Part shown: positions 33,701 through 46,599 of the stretch, piece by piece
Layout: each line of letters opens with the position of its first letter
How positions within the stretch are numbered: position 1 is the stretch's first letter
DNA from: Utricularia gibba
Lineage: Eukaryota; Streptophyta; Magnoliopsida; Lamiales; Lentibulariaceae
NCBI GenBank assembly: GCA_002189035.1
Contig: NEEC01000019.1
Location: 124,001 to 188,000, forward strand
Reading direction: 5' to 3'
DNA length: 64,000 nt
Notes under the pieces: model-generated
Databases searched by the model: none
What the model saw: only the letters and a program-made list of their open reading frames with translations
What the model was told of the DNA's origin: nothing
Position numbers and translations under genes: made by a program

Positions 33701-36700
33701 TTTCAAAGAAACTGTGGATAACAGGTAATAAATGATGTGTCATTGCCATCAGCACTACCTTGTATCCTTGTGTCATGAGATTTATTTGTCATGTCATCTT
33801 TTTGGGTGAGGTTGCTGCATTTTGTAGTTATAGTTTTAGCACAGAAATCTGAATAATCACTCCTCACTGTCGATCTTCCGTTTAGAGAGGAAGGAATTGT
33901 GTTGAAAGATCTCAACTCCAAGTGGGAACCTGGGGATCGAAGTGGAAAGTGGCTGAAGTTAAAGCCTGATTATGTTCGAGCTTCATCTGACTTAGATGTT
34001 CTTATAATTGGTAAGTAATCCTTTAACCTTTTAATGTTTTCTTTTGTCCAATTTCCATTACTCCAACATCATGCAGGTGGCTATTTTGGTACTGGCCGCC
34101 ATGGGGGTGAGGTGAGACAGTCTTTTTTTGTTTTTTTTTTTGTTTAAATGCTCTTCATAGCCTATATAGTCATATTTAATTTTTTCACATGGTTGAAGAT
34201 AGCACAATTCCTTGTTGGCCTTGCAGACCGTCCTGCCTCTAACACATACCCCGACGGTTAGTGTTCCACATTTTATCTCAGAGTATGTGGGTTCATGATT
34301 CTTAAACGTGCTATTGTATTTTCATGCAACTCATTCTGAGTTCTGAATTTTCTATTTTTTAGATTTGTTTCGTTCTGTAGAGTTGGCACTGGACTTTCTG
34401 ATGATGAGCTTAAGGCTGTTGTTACGAAATTAGAACCCTATTTCAGGTAATTTTAGGATCTGTTAAAAATCACTGGCCAGTCTTGATGGTATTGAAAGCT
34501 TTTGAGCATAAAAGGCATAAGGCTAACCACTACAGGATGATGATTTCAGGAAAAATGATTATCCAAAACCACCTCCTAGTTTTTACCAAGTCACAAATAA
34601 CTCGAAGGAGAGACCAGATGTTTGGGTTGAAAGCCCTGAAAAGTAAGATATATGGATTTATTTTCCCAAATATTTTGTTATTCTTATAAACCAATTGTGT
34701 TTCTTACAGATCCATTATAGTCTCCATCACAAGTGATATTAGAACAATAAGATCTGAGGTAACATTCAGCACTTGAACTTATCTCCTCGTTTTTTTTTTT
34801 TCAATACTTCTTCATATTGGTCAAATCTTCAGTTATTTCTTACCTGCAACTATATTTCTCTATATTTTTCTTGGAAAGTGATGGTGAGCAAGATTGTTAT
34901 TACATTGATTTTTAATTGTCCAAGGTGTTTGCTGCTCCATATAGCTTACGGTTTCCAAGGATCGATCAAGTGAGGTATGACAAACCATGGTATGAGTGTC
35001 TTGATTTGCAAGGTGAGTAAGTCATTGGGCTTCGTGCCTTATGCTTGTTCAAGCAACATGGCTGCTTCTGATTTTACTTTAATTTTTGGTGAGTACTGCA
35101 CTGGTGGACTACTCAATTATGAATGGTTCTTTTATTGTTTCAGCTTTCATTGAATTGGTACATTCAGCAAGTGGTGCCACACGATCGTTAGGGGATCCCA
35201 TGACTCAGCAAGAAGATAGACCACAAAGACATGGAGTGAAGAGGAAAAATATCTCTGTTCCTCTTCACTTCATTCAAACGGATGTTTCTCATATCAAGGG
35301 TGAAACATCAATATTTACAGGCAAGAAGTTTTGTATCCTTCTTAATCATGCATTGCTGAGTAAGTTACTTTTGGATTTTTCTCATTATTCAGTTGTCAAA
35401 TCAATGTCCTTGACTTCCTATAGACTTTGTTAACATACCTTTGTCTACCTCTCTTGAATCTTTGCACAACATGGTGGTGGAGAATGGTGGCACTTTCTCT
35501 ATGAATCTCAATAATTCTGTTACGCATTGCATAGCATCAGAAAGCAAAGGTCTGTTTCGTTGCTCTTGGATATTGGCTCCAGATGATACTGTACACGAAT
35601 TTCTTTACTGGATGAGTTACAGTTGTTCCATATGCTAAGAGGAAATAACCGTTTGGTTGCTTTTCAGGAATTAAGTTTCAGGCAGCAAGGCGCCTTGGAG
35701 ATGTTATCAATGTCTCCTGGTTTTCTGAGTGCTGCTCCCAGAAAAAACTACTTCCTTTACAGCCAAAGTCAGGGAGCATATTCGAATCTTTTTTTCATTC
35801 CTCATTATTTTCAATACTTACCTCTATAATTGCTTCTTATGAAGGTATTTCCTACATCTGTCTGATGCATCAAGAAAAAAACTTGAGCATGATATTGATG
35901 AATTCTGTGATTCCTACTATTTGGATATTAATGCAGCAGAACTCACAGAGGTAAGGAAATAATTTTGGGAAGGGAATTACTACTGAATGCCATTGTATTT
36001 TTGTTCATGTCTAGGTTTTAATGCTTCTCTTCAGATCCTAAAGAATATCAGCAAGACTGGGGATTCTATAACTATAGATCACTACAAGAAGAAACTGTGT
36101 CCTAGGGATCAGTGGGTTTATTTTCATGGTTGCTGTATTTACTTCCACCTTCCAAGACAACATTTGTAAGCTAACTAGATTTTCTGTTGTGTGTGAACAA
36201 GGTTCATGTTTTGGAATATTAGAAAGTAAAGTTTTCTGTCAAATTTTCAGTAAAAATAAATGCTCAGAAATCGTATTAGGATTTGCAATAAGACGGATGA
36301 AGAATGAAGTTTGCATTCGTGGAGGCAAACACACAGAGATGCTTTCTCATGCTACACATCTTGTACCTGTTTTCGGCCAAGATACTGTTGTGGACTTCGA
36401 TACATTGTTGAATAGGTTAGAAGTTTCTTTTTTTTTTTTTTTTTTGCCATATACTGTCTGGTTGGTATCCCAGGCTGCTATAAATTCCTTTTACATAGTT
36501 TGAATTTATGGAATGTCGTATGAGCCTAGTTGCTTCACTGAGGTTAAAGCAATAATAGATACTGCGTGTGATGATGATTTTAAGACGGAGAGATAGAATT
36601 TTCCTTTCAAACTGAGATTTGTGATGTTTGTTCTACTCTGGGGTATTGACCGATGCATGATCTATTGCAAAAGAGATAATAAAGGATAAGGGATCTAATA

Positions 36701-38210
36701 TAAATGGTAGCAAGCAGCGAGTGTTCAAGAATGTTTTACTAAAGAAATATACTAATGAAAAACCTTGTAAAATACATACCTAGTGTTAAGGCGTGCGTGG
36801 AGCTGGTGATTTGTTCATTTTGTATCTCACTGCTCTTTCTGTATTGCAGTTTCTCTCTGGAAGATAGGGGCCTTTTAAATTTTAACAGAGTACAAGTCGT
36901 CCAGTCTCAGTGGCTGGAGGACTGTTTCCGGGAGGGTAAGTTGCTGCCAGAGAGCAATTACAGTTTGAAGCCTCAGCATTTCCGAGATTCTTTGGAAAAT
37001 GCTCAGTAAGCAATTTCATTCATAATCATCCTTATTTATTGACTGTTTGTTTAGTCTGCATTCCTCGAAGAATGTGTTCAAAAGTGTGGGTATAAATCAA
37101 AGGTGGCTGCTTTACTTGGGGTCCGTTGCTCGTACTGCCTCAACCAGTGGTCAAACCAGTGTTTACAGAAGCGTAAAAAACCTTTGGCTTTAAGCTTTTC
37201 AAATACCATACAGTTTTCAGCACCTCATTTTATTTTGGAATAGTGTGTCTCCTTTATTTAATTTTGAAACCCACAGTGTTCTTTCCTAAAGAAGATTCTA
37301 TGCGTTTCTTCATCTTCCATGAAGGTGTGATCAAGAAGCTGCAGGAGAACAATGTTATGAACCTGAAATCGGACCAAATGATGGATCTGGCTCCAAAAAA
37401 GTTGAAACGCGGTGTGTTGCATCCGGAAAGCAAAGAGTCGTCACAATGCCTGCTGCTCGAGGGAAAGTATCAACAAGGCCGGGGAAACATTTGAAGAAAC
37501 CAGTTGTTGACAGATCTCGTAGTTTGAGGCCACGTGTTAGAAACAAGGCAACTAAGATCCATGAACATGAATCAGATGATGGTGCCTCATTTTCAGACGG
37601 CAAGAAAGAATTTGAAACCACGAATGTATGCGGAGCTAGCAGAAGTGGCAAGATATTCATAGATGTTGGAGGATCAGTCTCTAGTCAGCCTAAAAGAAAA
37701 AGGGCACATTTTAGAAGCAAGCCCGCAAACATTGGTGGGAATGATTCAGACAGTGATGCTTTTCATGAGGATCAACCAAGAAACGAGGACTCTACAAATA
37801 CTGAACCTTTCCACAAGCCCTGTAACGGAAACCCCTCACCTCAGGAGAAAGGAGAAGCGAAACGTTGTGAACCAGGAAACCATGCGGAGACAAGGGATGA
37901 AGGGTCTAAAAGCCAAGGTGAACCCACCATGGACCCTGCTGAGGCGGCCGCAAGGAATGAGGGTTGTAGCACCACCCAGTCTGAAAACCAAACTGAGCAA
38001 ACCATGGACCCTGTTGAGGCTATGCTATTTAAAATGGTTCCAGCGCTTCGTGGAAGGGAAATCGAAAGTGCAAATCCCATCCCTGATGTTGCAAGTGAAA
38101 CCAAGAAGGTGCATGGGGAAACATCATCTTTAGATTCTGAAGTGATGCCTGCAAAGAAAAAAAGGGTGAGCTACAAGGATATTGCCGAACAGCTGCTCAA
38201 AGACGGGTGA
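30737..38210 (+). CDS. LIG4: DNA ligase IV (non-homologous end joining), with an apparent frameshift in exon 15
   Basis: 27 exons: 30737-31075, 31201-31292, 31448-31533, 31631-31767, 31987-32061, 32178-32269, 32562-32633, 32902-32981, 33100-33137, 33226-33232, 33382-33537, 33649-33724, 33886-34010, 34077-34111, 34199-34256, 34363-34446, 34550-34642, 34710-34758, 34925-35012, 35144-35332, 35424-35549, 35668-35767, 35845-35950, 36035-36165, 36251-36415, 36850-37005, 37325-38210. LIG4 seals double-strand breaks with XRCC4 in the nucleus. Visible parts: the N-terminal DNA-binding domain; the nucleotidyltransferase motif ECKFDGDRIQIH with adenylation Lys254; LDGEMLVWD; EEGIVLKDL and WLKLKPDY; two BRCT regions (about 630-740 and 800-920); and a charged plant-type tail ending KKKRVSYKDIAEQLLKDG. 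All exon joins keep frame except 15/16, which is one base short (see findings). With that base the product would be about 1213 residues, the usual plant length; as written it stops at 34431-34433 after about 512. Confidence 0.92.
33226..33232 (+). other. LIG4: 7-nt microexon of LIG4
   Basis: TTATGCT between acceptor TGCAG and donor GTATCC encodes Leu-Cys and the first base of Tyr. It is required to give the conserved Q-L-C-Y-V-A-F-D string across 33137 to 33382 and to keep phase. Confidence 0.75.
36428..36446. repeat. poly-T tract in a LIG4 intron
   Basis: About 19 T in a row just after the exon ending at 36415. Confidence 0.9.
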
Positions 38211-41127
38211 ACCTACTCCATGCGAAGTGGAAACACGAGCATCACCCGAATTTTGTTGAATGTGTGGAAGGACACAACATGCTGATCTGGTAAGTACAAA
38301 TTATGTAGAGTATACTGATTAAACTTTGTTGTAAGTTCATATTACAAGTTAGGTTTTGGAATTTCCCCAAGCGAGTTCTCCAATAATCTCCGAACCGACC
38401 TGATTGGTGTGTGTTCATCCTTTCTGTTGCTCTTGCTCACCCCTCTCGACCAGTGGGCTCAGATGGGGTGGATACCGAGTGTTGGCTGCTCGGTAGGATC
38501 AATGTTACTAGTACAATTCAGTAAACTTTTTAAACCCCCAAGCCTTTTTAAAGAGATTTATGAACAGTTATTTTACCAAATCCCACTCACAACATTCTCT
38601 TATTAGGTTAACAATTTTAGAAGCTGTTTTGACTTGGGACATGTCTTAGAGAAGCACTTGATAATTTGTTTTTCATAAACTGATTTGCATATGTTAAAAA
38701 AGTAAACACATGTATGAAATTTTCAATAAATGCATATGTAAGAGATTTAAATTATTCAATTTTAAATGAAGCTATTCTTACCAAACAATCATATTAAATG
38801 AAAGTATTGTAGATCATGTATCAACATCTAAATCCCTTAATATTTGGAGTGTATTTTCTACAAGTATCCTCACACTTTGGGCTGCATGATTGGATGGATG
38901 CATTACTGTGGTTGATGAAATTATAGCGTCTTCGCAGTTGGGCACATAAAAATTAATTAGTTCGCGATTCATTATGTTTCCTCTACTTTTCATGCATACT
39001 ATAAATGATTTCTTACTATTTATGAAAAAAATTACATAATCAAATGAGTAAGCTAAGATTTTTTTTCAATTATAAGATTGTGATTTTCATTTCTTACAAA
39101 TGAAATTCTAAGATATTATAAAAATAAAATTGACATGATGATTGATGACGAGAAGTTCATCAAATTACCAATGATGGTTAAGTTAATTATTCATTTAGAT
39201 GCACATATATTTTTTATTCATTTATTTTGTATTCACTGAAATAACTATAATTGAACGACTACATGAAAATGTTTCCATACACACAATTTCAAAATATACC
39301 AAAATTTTAAAAAATCCTGCTATACTCCAAATTTGTGTTCAGTAGCAATGTGTTGTTGTTTTGTAGAAGATTTGTCATTAACATACCTTTGATCCTATTA
39401 GTAGAATTGTCGTATTTTTTTATTGAGAATATTATTTTATACAATATCGTCTAACATATTTACAATCGAAAAAGAGATGTACTGACGTTTCTAAGGTAAC
39501 TTCATTGTAGACACTACGACCATAAGAAAACAAAATATTGTTTCTATACCTGAGCTTATCACACATTAACAGTCTATTTCTTCTTAATAAATCTCAAAGA
39601 TTTTCACTTTCATTGATAATATCTTACTCTCCATGGAAGGCTAATCGATTCTTCTCAATTTTCTTTGTTGATTAATATATTTAGTAATATATTTCATTAT
39701 TAACTAAATCCGCTTGTTTTCAAAGTTAATCTCAGCACAAAATTAATGTCATCCATCTTTTTTTAACACAAAAAATTGCATCCTCTGGTGAAGGGGGAGG
39801 TGAAAAGGTAAAATCCGTGAGTGGTGCTGTCAGGCAGTAAAAGTCGAATGTGAAGAAAAGAGCAACTGAAAGGAATCCCATTCATCGTCATGTCCCATTT
39901 TCCATTTGCTGTAAAAAAAAAAAAACTGTGATGAAAACGTACTACTTCTGGTCAGGCATGCGGTGAATTTGCCAGATTTTTTTACTGCGCCAACTCCAGC
40001 CTTTCCCTCAACTCAAAATTGTAAAAAAAAGTTGTTTTCTTAGTAAACAAGGGAAAAATCAAATGAAAAACAAGTGCGTAAAAGGTTATGGAAGTTGTTT
40101 GCCACAGTGGGCAATGGTTATTCCCCTGTTCCCAAAGTTAGATCCAATGAAGCTGGACTGGAGCTGATGCTGCTGCCACCTTTTTGACTGCAACTTCCCC
40201 TCTCCCTGTTGCCAATAAATAAATAAACCAAATTATAGAAGAAGGCCAAAACCCAAGTTCTCATTTGAATGAACGTTGAGAAAAAGGGATTCCTGACAAG
40301 TGCAATGACTTCTTAACGTGACTTTTGCATTGGAGTTGTGAGAGTCTTGTGGCAAAAATCAAGGCCCAGAAATGTTTACCAGTAGAACACCAAACAGAGC
40401 TCCCAAGTAGTGAGCAGCATGCCAACAAGCGAGCTGTTTCCGTATGAGGAGACACACACAGCTCCCCAAACGCACACAAAAACTCTATTCGATCATTCAC
40501 GCTTCGACAAATTCTGCAGGTTGTTTCCGTCCACTCTTGTCTGTATGTGCACAGGAGAGCCCATACGCCATGCGTTGCATTGCATGAAGAGAAAAAGCAA
40601 AAGGCCAACGGAGGAGGCAAACAAACAAACACATGGAAGGCACCGATCGACGTGACAGGGATGGATTCACGCTTCTTCTTCTTCTTTTCAACTTTTCTAC
40701 TCCTACAAAAGAAAAACAGCGTCTTTTCTTCCTATTATCAATCCACTCAAAACTAAAACCAAAAAAAAAAAAAAAAAAAAGAAGAAAACTGGGTTCACCG
40801 CCTGCACCCCATGATTCATTTGAAGGAACCCTAGTAGAAAACCTCGTCACATGTAATAGCAGTTTACCTACTTGGAGAACACCCATGTAATCCGGTGACT
40901 GGGTGAGATTGTGGCCGCTTTCATATCACCAAGATCGGGAAGGCATGTGATCCGGACCCGTCTGGGCAGTGGGCACTGTTGCTTTCGCCCTCTTCTTTCA
41001 TGCCTATACTGATACAGTACTCTACATACCTTCCAACTGCCAACACTCCACTCATGTCCATTGCTTTCCAGCCTGAAATTCATCCATACAGATACCCGGG
41101 TTCATTAAAAGTGCAGTCTTGACAAAA

Positions 41128-41612
41128 TGAGTTTGGAATCATTTCTAAAATCATTTTGGTTACTAAATGATCTCTTCCAAAAAAATTAAAATCTATAATT
41201 ATTTCTCAATTTTAAAGATCAATTTATATTTTTTTCAAAAAAAAAACTTCTCAAAAAATACAATATAATTGATATTAATATGATAAGATATATTATAATT
41301 AAATAAAATATAATTTATATTAGATTTTAAATAATTTTAATTTCAAATACAGAAAAAGATATTGTTTTATTTATTTATTTTATTTGGAACTTTCATACCA
41401 CCTTCATATTTAACGATCAAAAGTGAATTGATATTTTATATCTCTATCTACTGAAAATCCAAACTCCCCCTGGAGACTTTCCTATGGAAAAACCATTAAA
41501 GCTTCACATGTTCACAATCTAAACAGGATTGAGTTTTAGGGATTTTCAGTCATAGGATTTAAAAAAAATCAATGTCTAAAATATAGAAATTTTGATATTT
41601 TAGAATCAATGC
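41128..41612. mobile_element. possible AT-rich MITE
   Basis: The left text GTTTGGAATCATTTCTAAAAT and the reverse complement of the right text (GTTTGGCATTGATTCTAAAAT) form imperfect inverted ends. No coding potential; target duplication unclear. Confidence 0.35.
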
Positions 41613-41627
41613 CAAACATAAAGGGCA

Positions 41628-41992
41628 TGTCCTGTTTTAATAATGTTTTGAATTCATTCTGTGTAATTTAAAAATTCTAAACCTTTTTTATGTGATTAAA
41701 TTCAGAAATTATTAAATTTGTTTAACTTCTATTTTATTGATTAAATAAGAAATTAATTAGAAAAATTATAAGATTAATTTTTTATTTACTCTAAAAATGT
41801 ATTTATATCATAATTTTAAATTATATAGTAATTTAATATATTAAACTTTACAATATATATTTTATTTTATTAAATTATATACTATATTTTAATAGTATCA
41901 CACAAAATAATTTTACAATTTTAAACAGATTCTATTCTAAAGAAAACATTAAAATTACAGAACATATCCAAAATGAAGCTAAAACAAACCCT
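41628..41992. mobile_element. possible second AT-rich MITE
   Basis: The left end GGGCATGTCCTGTTTTAAT and the reverse complement of the right end (GGGTTTGTTTTAGCTTC) are loosely similar, and both continue into a TTCTGT(G)TAATTT string. Weak evidence. Confidence 0.3.
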
Positions 41993-43300
41993 TTTAGAAA
42001 TTTCTAGGATTTTTTTCACTTTTTTTTTGCTTCTAGAAGAAATACGTCTTTTTTTTATTGGTATGATTATTATGGACAAAAAAAAGATATCGCAGATCCC
42101 GAAGCACGCCATAAATTGGAGGATTACGTTCACATTTGATAACGTTTAGTAGTATTCTTCCTCAAAAAGCAAAAAGAAAGACGCAGTGGGAGCTGGAAAA
42201 ATATAATTATTTTATTAATAAGAAAACGAAAATGTTACAAAAGCTGGGAAATGAGAGACAGGGGGGTGCCTTTTCAGACTGCTTTTGGAATATGTGCAAT
42301 ATTTTATTAATAAACTCAATTATTTCAACCTCCATTGGAATGTCGACAGTAAAAAAAAATGTATTTTTTTTAATAAAGAAAACACGATTCATCTTTTTTT
42401 TTTTTTTTTTTAGAAAAATGTTGTACAAATTTCGAGATAGAAACTGGGGTGAAGTTGGTGTGAAAAGCAGGAAGACACTGATTTACATGCAAAAGGTTAA
42501 AAAGAAAAGAGAGTGAGGGACAAAAAAGATGAATTAATTAATCAATAATTACAACTTTTTGTCTCTGATTTTAATATTTCTTTCTTTTTATCTGCTCATT
42601 GTAACCTTTTGGTCTACATTATGAGGGAGGGCTGATTGCTTTTTCGAATATCCTTCATGCCTCATGCACCACCCACCCTGTTTCTCTGTGTCTGGTCTGG
42701 ACTCCCCTTTCTTTCCAATCAACAATGTGCTCTCCAAATGCCTGTGAAAGCTTAATGTAACTTTGAACATGGTTTTAGAAATGGATCTAACACATTGTTC
42801 AGTGGAGTGATGAGTTTTGGATGGGACTGGATTCATTCGATAATTTCCTTCATATTATTGTAAGACTGTGTGATCATTTTGAAGGTTTGTCTCCTTATCC
42901 GCAATGTTGGACTTCCAGATGCATATTGTGTATGTTAGCTGCATTGTTTAAGGCTTCAACATCAAAGCTTACGATCGGTTTAAGGCGTGTTCAAGTTAGA
43001 AAAAAGAAAGAGAAAAAAAAATCGAGCTTTGGATGGTTGAGGTGAAAAGTGAGAAATAGTTGCAGGTTCAAGTTAAAGCTCCACTAGCCATCACCCAAAA
43101 GCGTTCACTGGTTATTTCCTTTTAAGGAGTTTCAAGGGGGGAACAAAGCGCTGCAACCATTATCCTTCATTCAGAAAGCGCTGCAGCAACCTTGGTTGTT
43201 ACGGAAGGGAGGGAGGAATTTCTGGGGCTTGGTGAAGGAGAAAAGGGCTTGATTTTTCCGGTGGTTGCGGCTGTGTAACGTAAGATCAAGGAGGAGGTTT

Positions 43301-43320
43301 GGGGGGAGGGGGTGGGGGGG
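43301..43320 (+). promoter_or_regulatory. G-quadruplex-type tract in the 5' UTR of the SMXL gene
   Basis: G6-A-G5-T-G7 on the coding strand, ending 15 bases before the ATG at 43336. A four-tract quadruplex can be drawn from these runs. Established knowledge: in Arabidopsis, SMXL4/5 mRNAs carry a 5' UTR G-quadruplex bound by JULGI zinc-finger proteins, which limits translation and phloem formation. The same kind of tract at the same place supports both the gene identity and this control. Confidence 0.7.
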
Positions 43321-43335
43321 ATTTGGTTACAAGTT

Positions 43336-46300
43336 ATGCGTGCAGGAGCTTGTGCAGCGCAGCAGACGCTCTCGCCGGAGGCGGGTTCGGTTTTGAAACA
43401 CTCTTTGGCCCTCGCGCGGCGGCGCGGCCACGCGCAGGTGACGCCGCTGCATGTCGCCGCCACCTTATTGGGTTCAAAGACGGGTCTTTTGCAAAGGGCT
43501 TGTCTGAAATCTCAGCCTCATCAATCTTCGCATCCTCTTCAATGCAGGGCTCTTGATCTCTGTTTCAATGTTGCTCTCACCCGACTTCCGGCGATGGCGT
43601 CTCCCCTGCTACACGCTCAGCCCTCGTTGTCTAATGCCCTTGTCGCTGCCCTCAAAAGGGCACAGGCCCACCAGAGAAGAGGCTGCATAGAGCAGCAGCA
43701 CAACCAACAACAACAGCCTATAATCGCTATTAAAATTGAACTGGAGCAGCTGATTTTGTCTATTTTGGATGATCCAAGCGTTAGCAGGGTTATGAGGGAA
43801 GCTGGCTTTTCCAGCACACTTGTGAAGAACAGCTTAGAAGACACTAACTCACTTTCTTCTGTTTTCCAGTTTTACAATACTGTTGGTGGGATTTACTCCA
43901 CGCCAAGTTCTCCTCCGAATGAAACTCACAAGGAAATCATGAAGACTGGAAATTTCTGGCATTCCCAGTTACTCTCTGACCAAAACCGGTTCATTTTCTC
44001 AACTTTGAACAAGTTTGTTGCCAGCCCCATTTCTGGTTCCTACTTATTTAAGGAAGAAATAGAGGTGGTTTTAAATGCTCTGCTGAGGAAAAGGGGCAGA
44101 AAAGTGGTCATCGTTGGTGATTCCCTATCCATGGTTGATGGGCTCATTGCAGAATTCATGTGTAAAATGGAGAACGGAGATGTTCCCGAGGAATTGAAAT
44201 CTGCCCATCTGATCAAGTTTCATTTTTCATCACTGCCTCTCAGGCTCATGAAAAGGGAAGATGTAGAATCGAGTATTGCTGATCTTAAAATGAAAGTTGA
44301 TTCTTTTGCGTCCGACGGCGGTGTTCTTATCTACACGGGCGACTTAAAATGGACACTTGAGAGCTGTGAAGATGAACAGAGAGATGATTTTACTGTCAAA
44401 GAAGCCATTTTTTACAGCCCCGTTGATCATTTGGTTTCTGAGATTGCCAAGTTGATTTCTTCCTACAATTTTCATAGTCAAAGGATCTGGTTAATGGCTA
44501 CTGCCAGTTATCAAACTTATTTGAAATGCCAGATGAGGAAACCTCCTCTTGATCTTCAATGGAGTCTTCAACCAGTTTCTGTTCCTTCTAGTGGATTATC
44601 CCTCCACGCATCAAGGTACGTAACTTTTTTGTGGGTTCCGTGATTAGATTTAAGTGGGTTGCGGCCGATCAACTTCTTTATGAAAATGATGGTTTGAACA
44701 CGGGCTTTTGTCCTATCTTGACTCATTTGAGAAGCTTTTCCCATTTGTAATTTTTCATGCTTCATTTGCATTACTCTTCTTCAGAGGACAGGATTCAAGA
44801 GCAGTCAGCTTCCCCCAGAATCAATCTGAAGATTTGGAATGGAAATCCTTGTGTCTCAATGAGGAAGCTGACAGTCTAACTTGTTCCCAAGAGTGCAAGT
44901 TTAAATATGAAAAGGACGCCAGGCTTAGATCCTTTCCGTTGAATTCATCGAACACGATTACAGAAAACGGTTCGTCTCCGATGCCATTCTGGTTGAAGTC
45001 ACAGACATCCGAGAAGGTTATTACATATGCCCTCGATCCAAATGTACAAATTTCACAAAAATCTAGTGGGGAACAAGTTATTGTATCTGTTCTTACATGT
45101 ATTTTCAGGACTTGAGGAGAAGGGACAACAAATTGTGCAGCATTCTCCACCAAGGAAACACTATCTTTAGCTCTGATATGAATGGAGAACCATATCCGCG
45201 GGGGAATCGTGGTCATTATACTAGAATATTTTCAAGTTGTTCAAACAAGAAAACCATCTTTGCTGATTCTGAGACAAACCCGTGTGGTGTTTCATTGCTC
45301 AAGCCGTCTGAACTGGGGAGCGCTCTGCCTAGGTTCGAAAGACAGCAGCAGCGGTCTTGCCATGTAGAGTTCAGTTTCAGTTCTAAAAACCAATCTGTTG
45401 AACCCAACTTGGATTCTCTTATAGTGGCTGACGATAAGGAAGTAAAGATTTCTCTAGCTCTCGGAAACTCAGCGTATACGGATGATGTGATTCGTGACAA
45501 GGTTGAATTGGGTGCTGATCTGAGGCTGATCTTTCAAGAAAATGTCCCATGGCATTCTGAAAGCATTCCTTCGATTCTAGAGGTGTTGGCTGATCTTAAA
45601 ACAGGTGTTGAAAATCAGTTCATCTTGATTCAAGGGAATGATTCCATAGGAAAAAGAAGATTCGCCACTGGAATTGCGGAATCTTTCTTTGGATCGTCCG
45701 AGTGTCTCTTGCGGATGGTAATGCGGCATGGTGCAAATGCAGCAACTCTAGAAAAGGGTGTGCTGGAGAGAGCACTGAGGAGGCATCATGCAGGGATTGT
45801 TCTCATTGAAGATGTCGATTCTGCTGATCCAGAGTTCGATAAGTTTCTTGTCGATATCTTGGAGACAGGAATACTTAGAGAGCACACGAAAAACCAGAGA
45901 AGAGTCTTCATCTTAACTGTGGATGGAGAGGAACGCTGCAGTGAAGAAATGAACTCTGCCATTCAAATGAGACTAGTTCTGAAGGAAGTTCCATTGGATA
46001 ACGGTATCAGTGATCAGGTCCGTAAACGAAAAGGGGAATGGGGAACACACAATATGAGCAAGTCTCAAAGAAAATTGGAGCTCGAAATGATCTCACAGAA
46101 CAAGGGAGAAGGTACTGCAACCAAGAGAATGAGCACCAACACCCTTGACCTCAACATCAGCGCTGAGGACGACTCAGCTCCCATTCCCAAACATGGATCA
46201 CTCAAAATCATCCAAAAGATCAAGAACCACATCATGCTCGAGATGAACCGTGATAAAGAAAGCTGCGCTACCGAAATGTTTGCATCAAAAATCAGGAGGT

Positions 46301-46584
46301 CTTTTGATCAGGAGGTTAGAGGGGATAGAACCATAGCTAGTTTCAACATCGATGAGACAGTTTTAGATGAGATCTTCAAGGGGTGTGGTTTTTATCTCAA
46401 CAGTTTGTTTGATCAATGGCTGGAAGAAGTTTTCAGGCCGAGTTTTCGGACGATAGATACAGAGGGGAAAAGGTTTAGCATTAGGCTCTGTTTAGCGGGT
46501 AAAGGAGGAGGGGGGTTATGCTCAGATAATGGCTTCATGGGGACGAGTCTTCCTACGAGGATCCAAGTTTCTTGGATTGGCTAA
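43336..46584 (+). CDS. SMXL: SMXL4/5-like protein (double Clp-N, ClpB-like)
   Basis: Three exons (43336-44615, 44785-45076, 45109-46584) give 1015 residues, the usual length for SMXL4/5. The start is MRAGACAAQQTLSPEAGSVL, the conserved family start. The double Clp-N repeat covers about residues 8-190 (RRRGHAQVTPLHVAATLL ... ALVAALKRAQAHQRRGCIEQ ... ILDDPSVSRVMREAGFSS). A degenerate ATPase region follows in exon 3 (ILIQGNDSIGKRRFATGIAESF near residue 695). An EAR-type LDLNI lies at 870-874, a TOPLESS-recruiting repression motif in this family. No FRGKT degron, the strigolactone/karrikin-response motif of SMAX1 and SMXL6-8, was seen, which fits the SMXL3/4/5 clade. Those are nuclear regulators of phloem formation. 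No disruption seen. SMXL4 and SMXL5 cannot be told apart here. Confidence 0.92.
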
Positions 46585-46599
46585 GAAATCTGCTGTACC

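Larger units (their letters stand above)
38211..43290. other. intergenic DNA between LIG4 and the SMXL gene
   Basis: Contains the LIG4 3' UTR (to about 38400), AT-rich DNA (38600-39760), a GC-richer block with homopolymers (39780-41100), two AT-rich MITE-like units (41128-41612, 41628-41992) and poly-A/T runs near 40760-40780 and 42399-42415. No protein-coding gene recognised; the open frames at 40260-40890 and 42136-42516 look like chance. The right end should include the SMXL promoter. Confidence 0.45.

Noticed and set aside
35320-35334. GC splice donor in LIG4 exon 20 (ACAG|GCAAG)
   Set aside because: A canonical GT donor 12 bases further on (TTTT|GTATCC) keeps phase and gives the conserved F-Y-F-V-N string.
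40260-40890. Overlapping open frames of 80-130 codons on both strands
   Set aside because: Low-complexity, homopolymer-containing sequence with no domain similarity; likely chance in the SMXL upstream region.
43312-43335. Upstream extension of the SMXL reading frame
   Set aside because: The extension has no ATG and lies over the G-tract; the conserved family start MRAG is at 43336.
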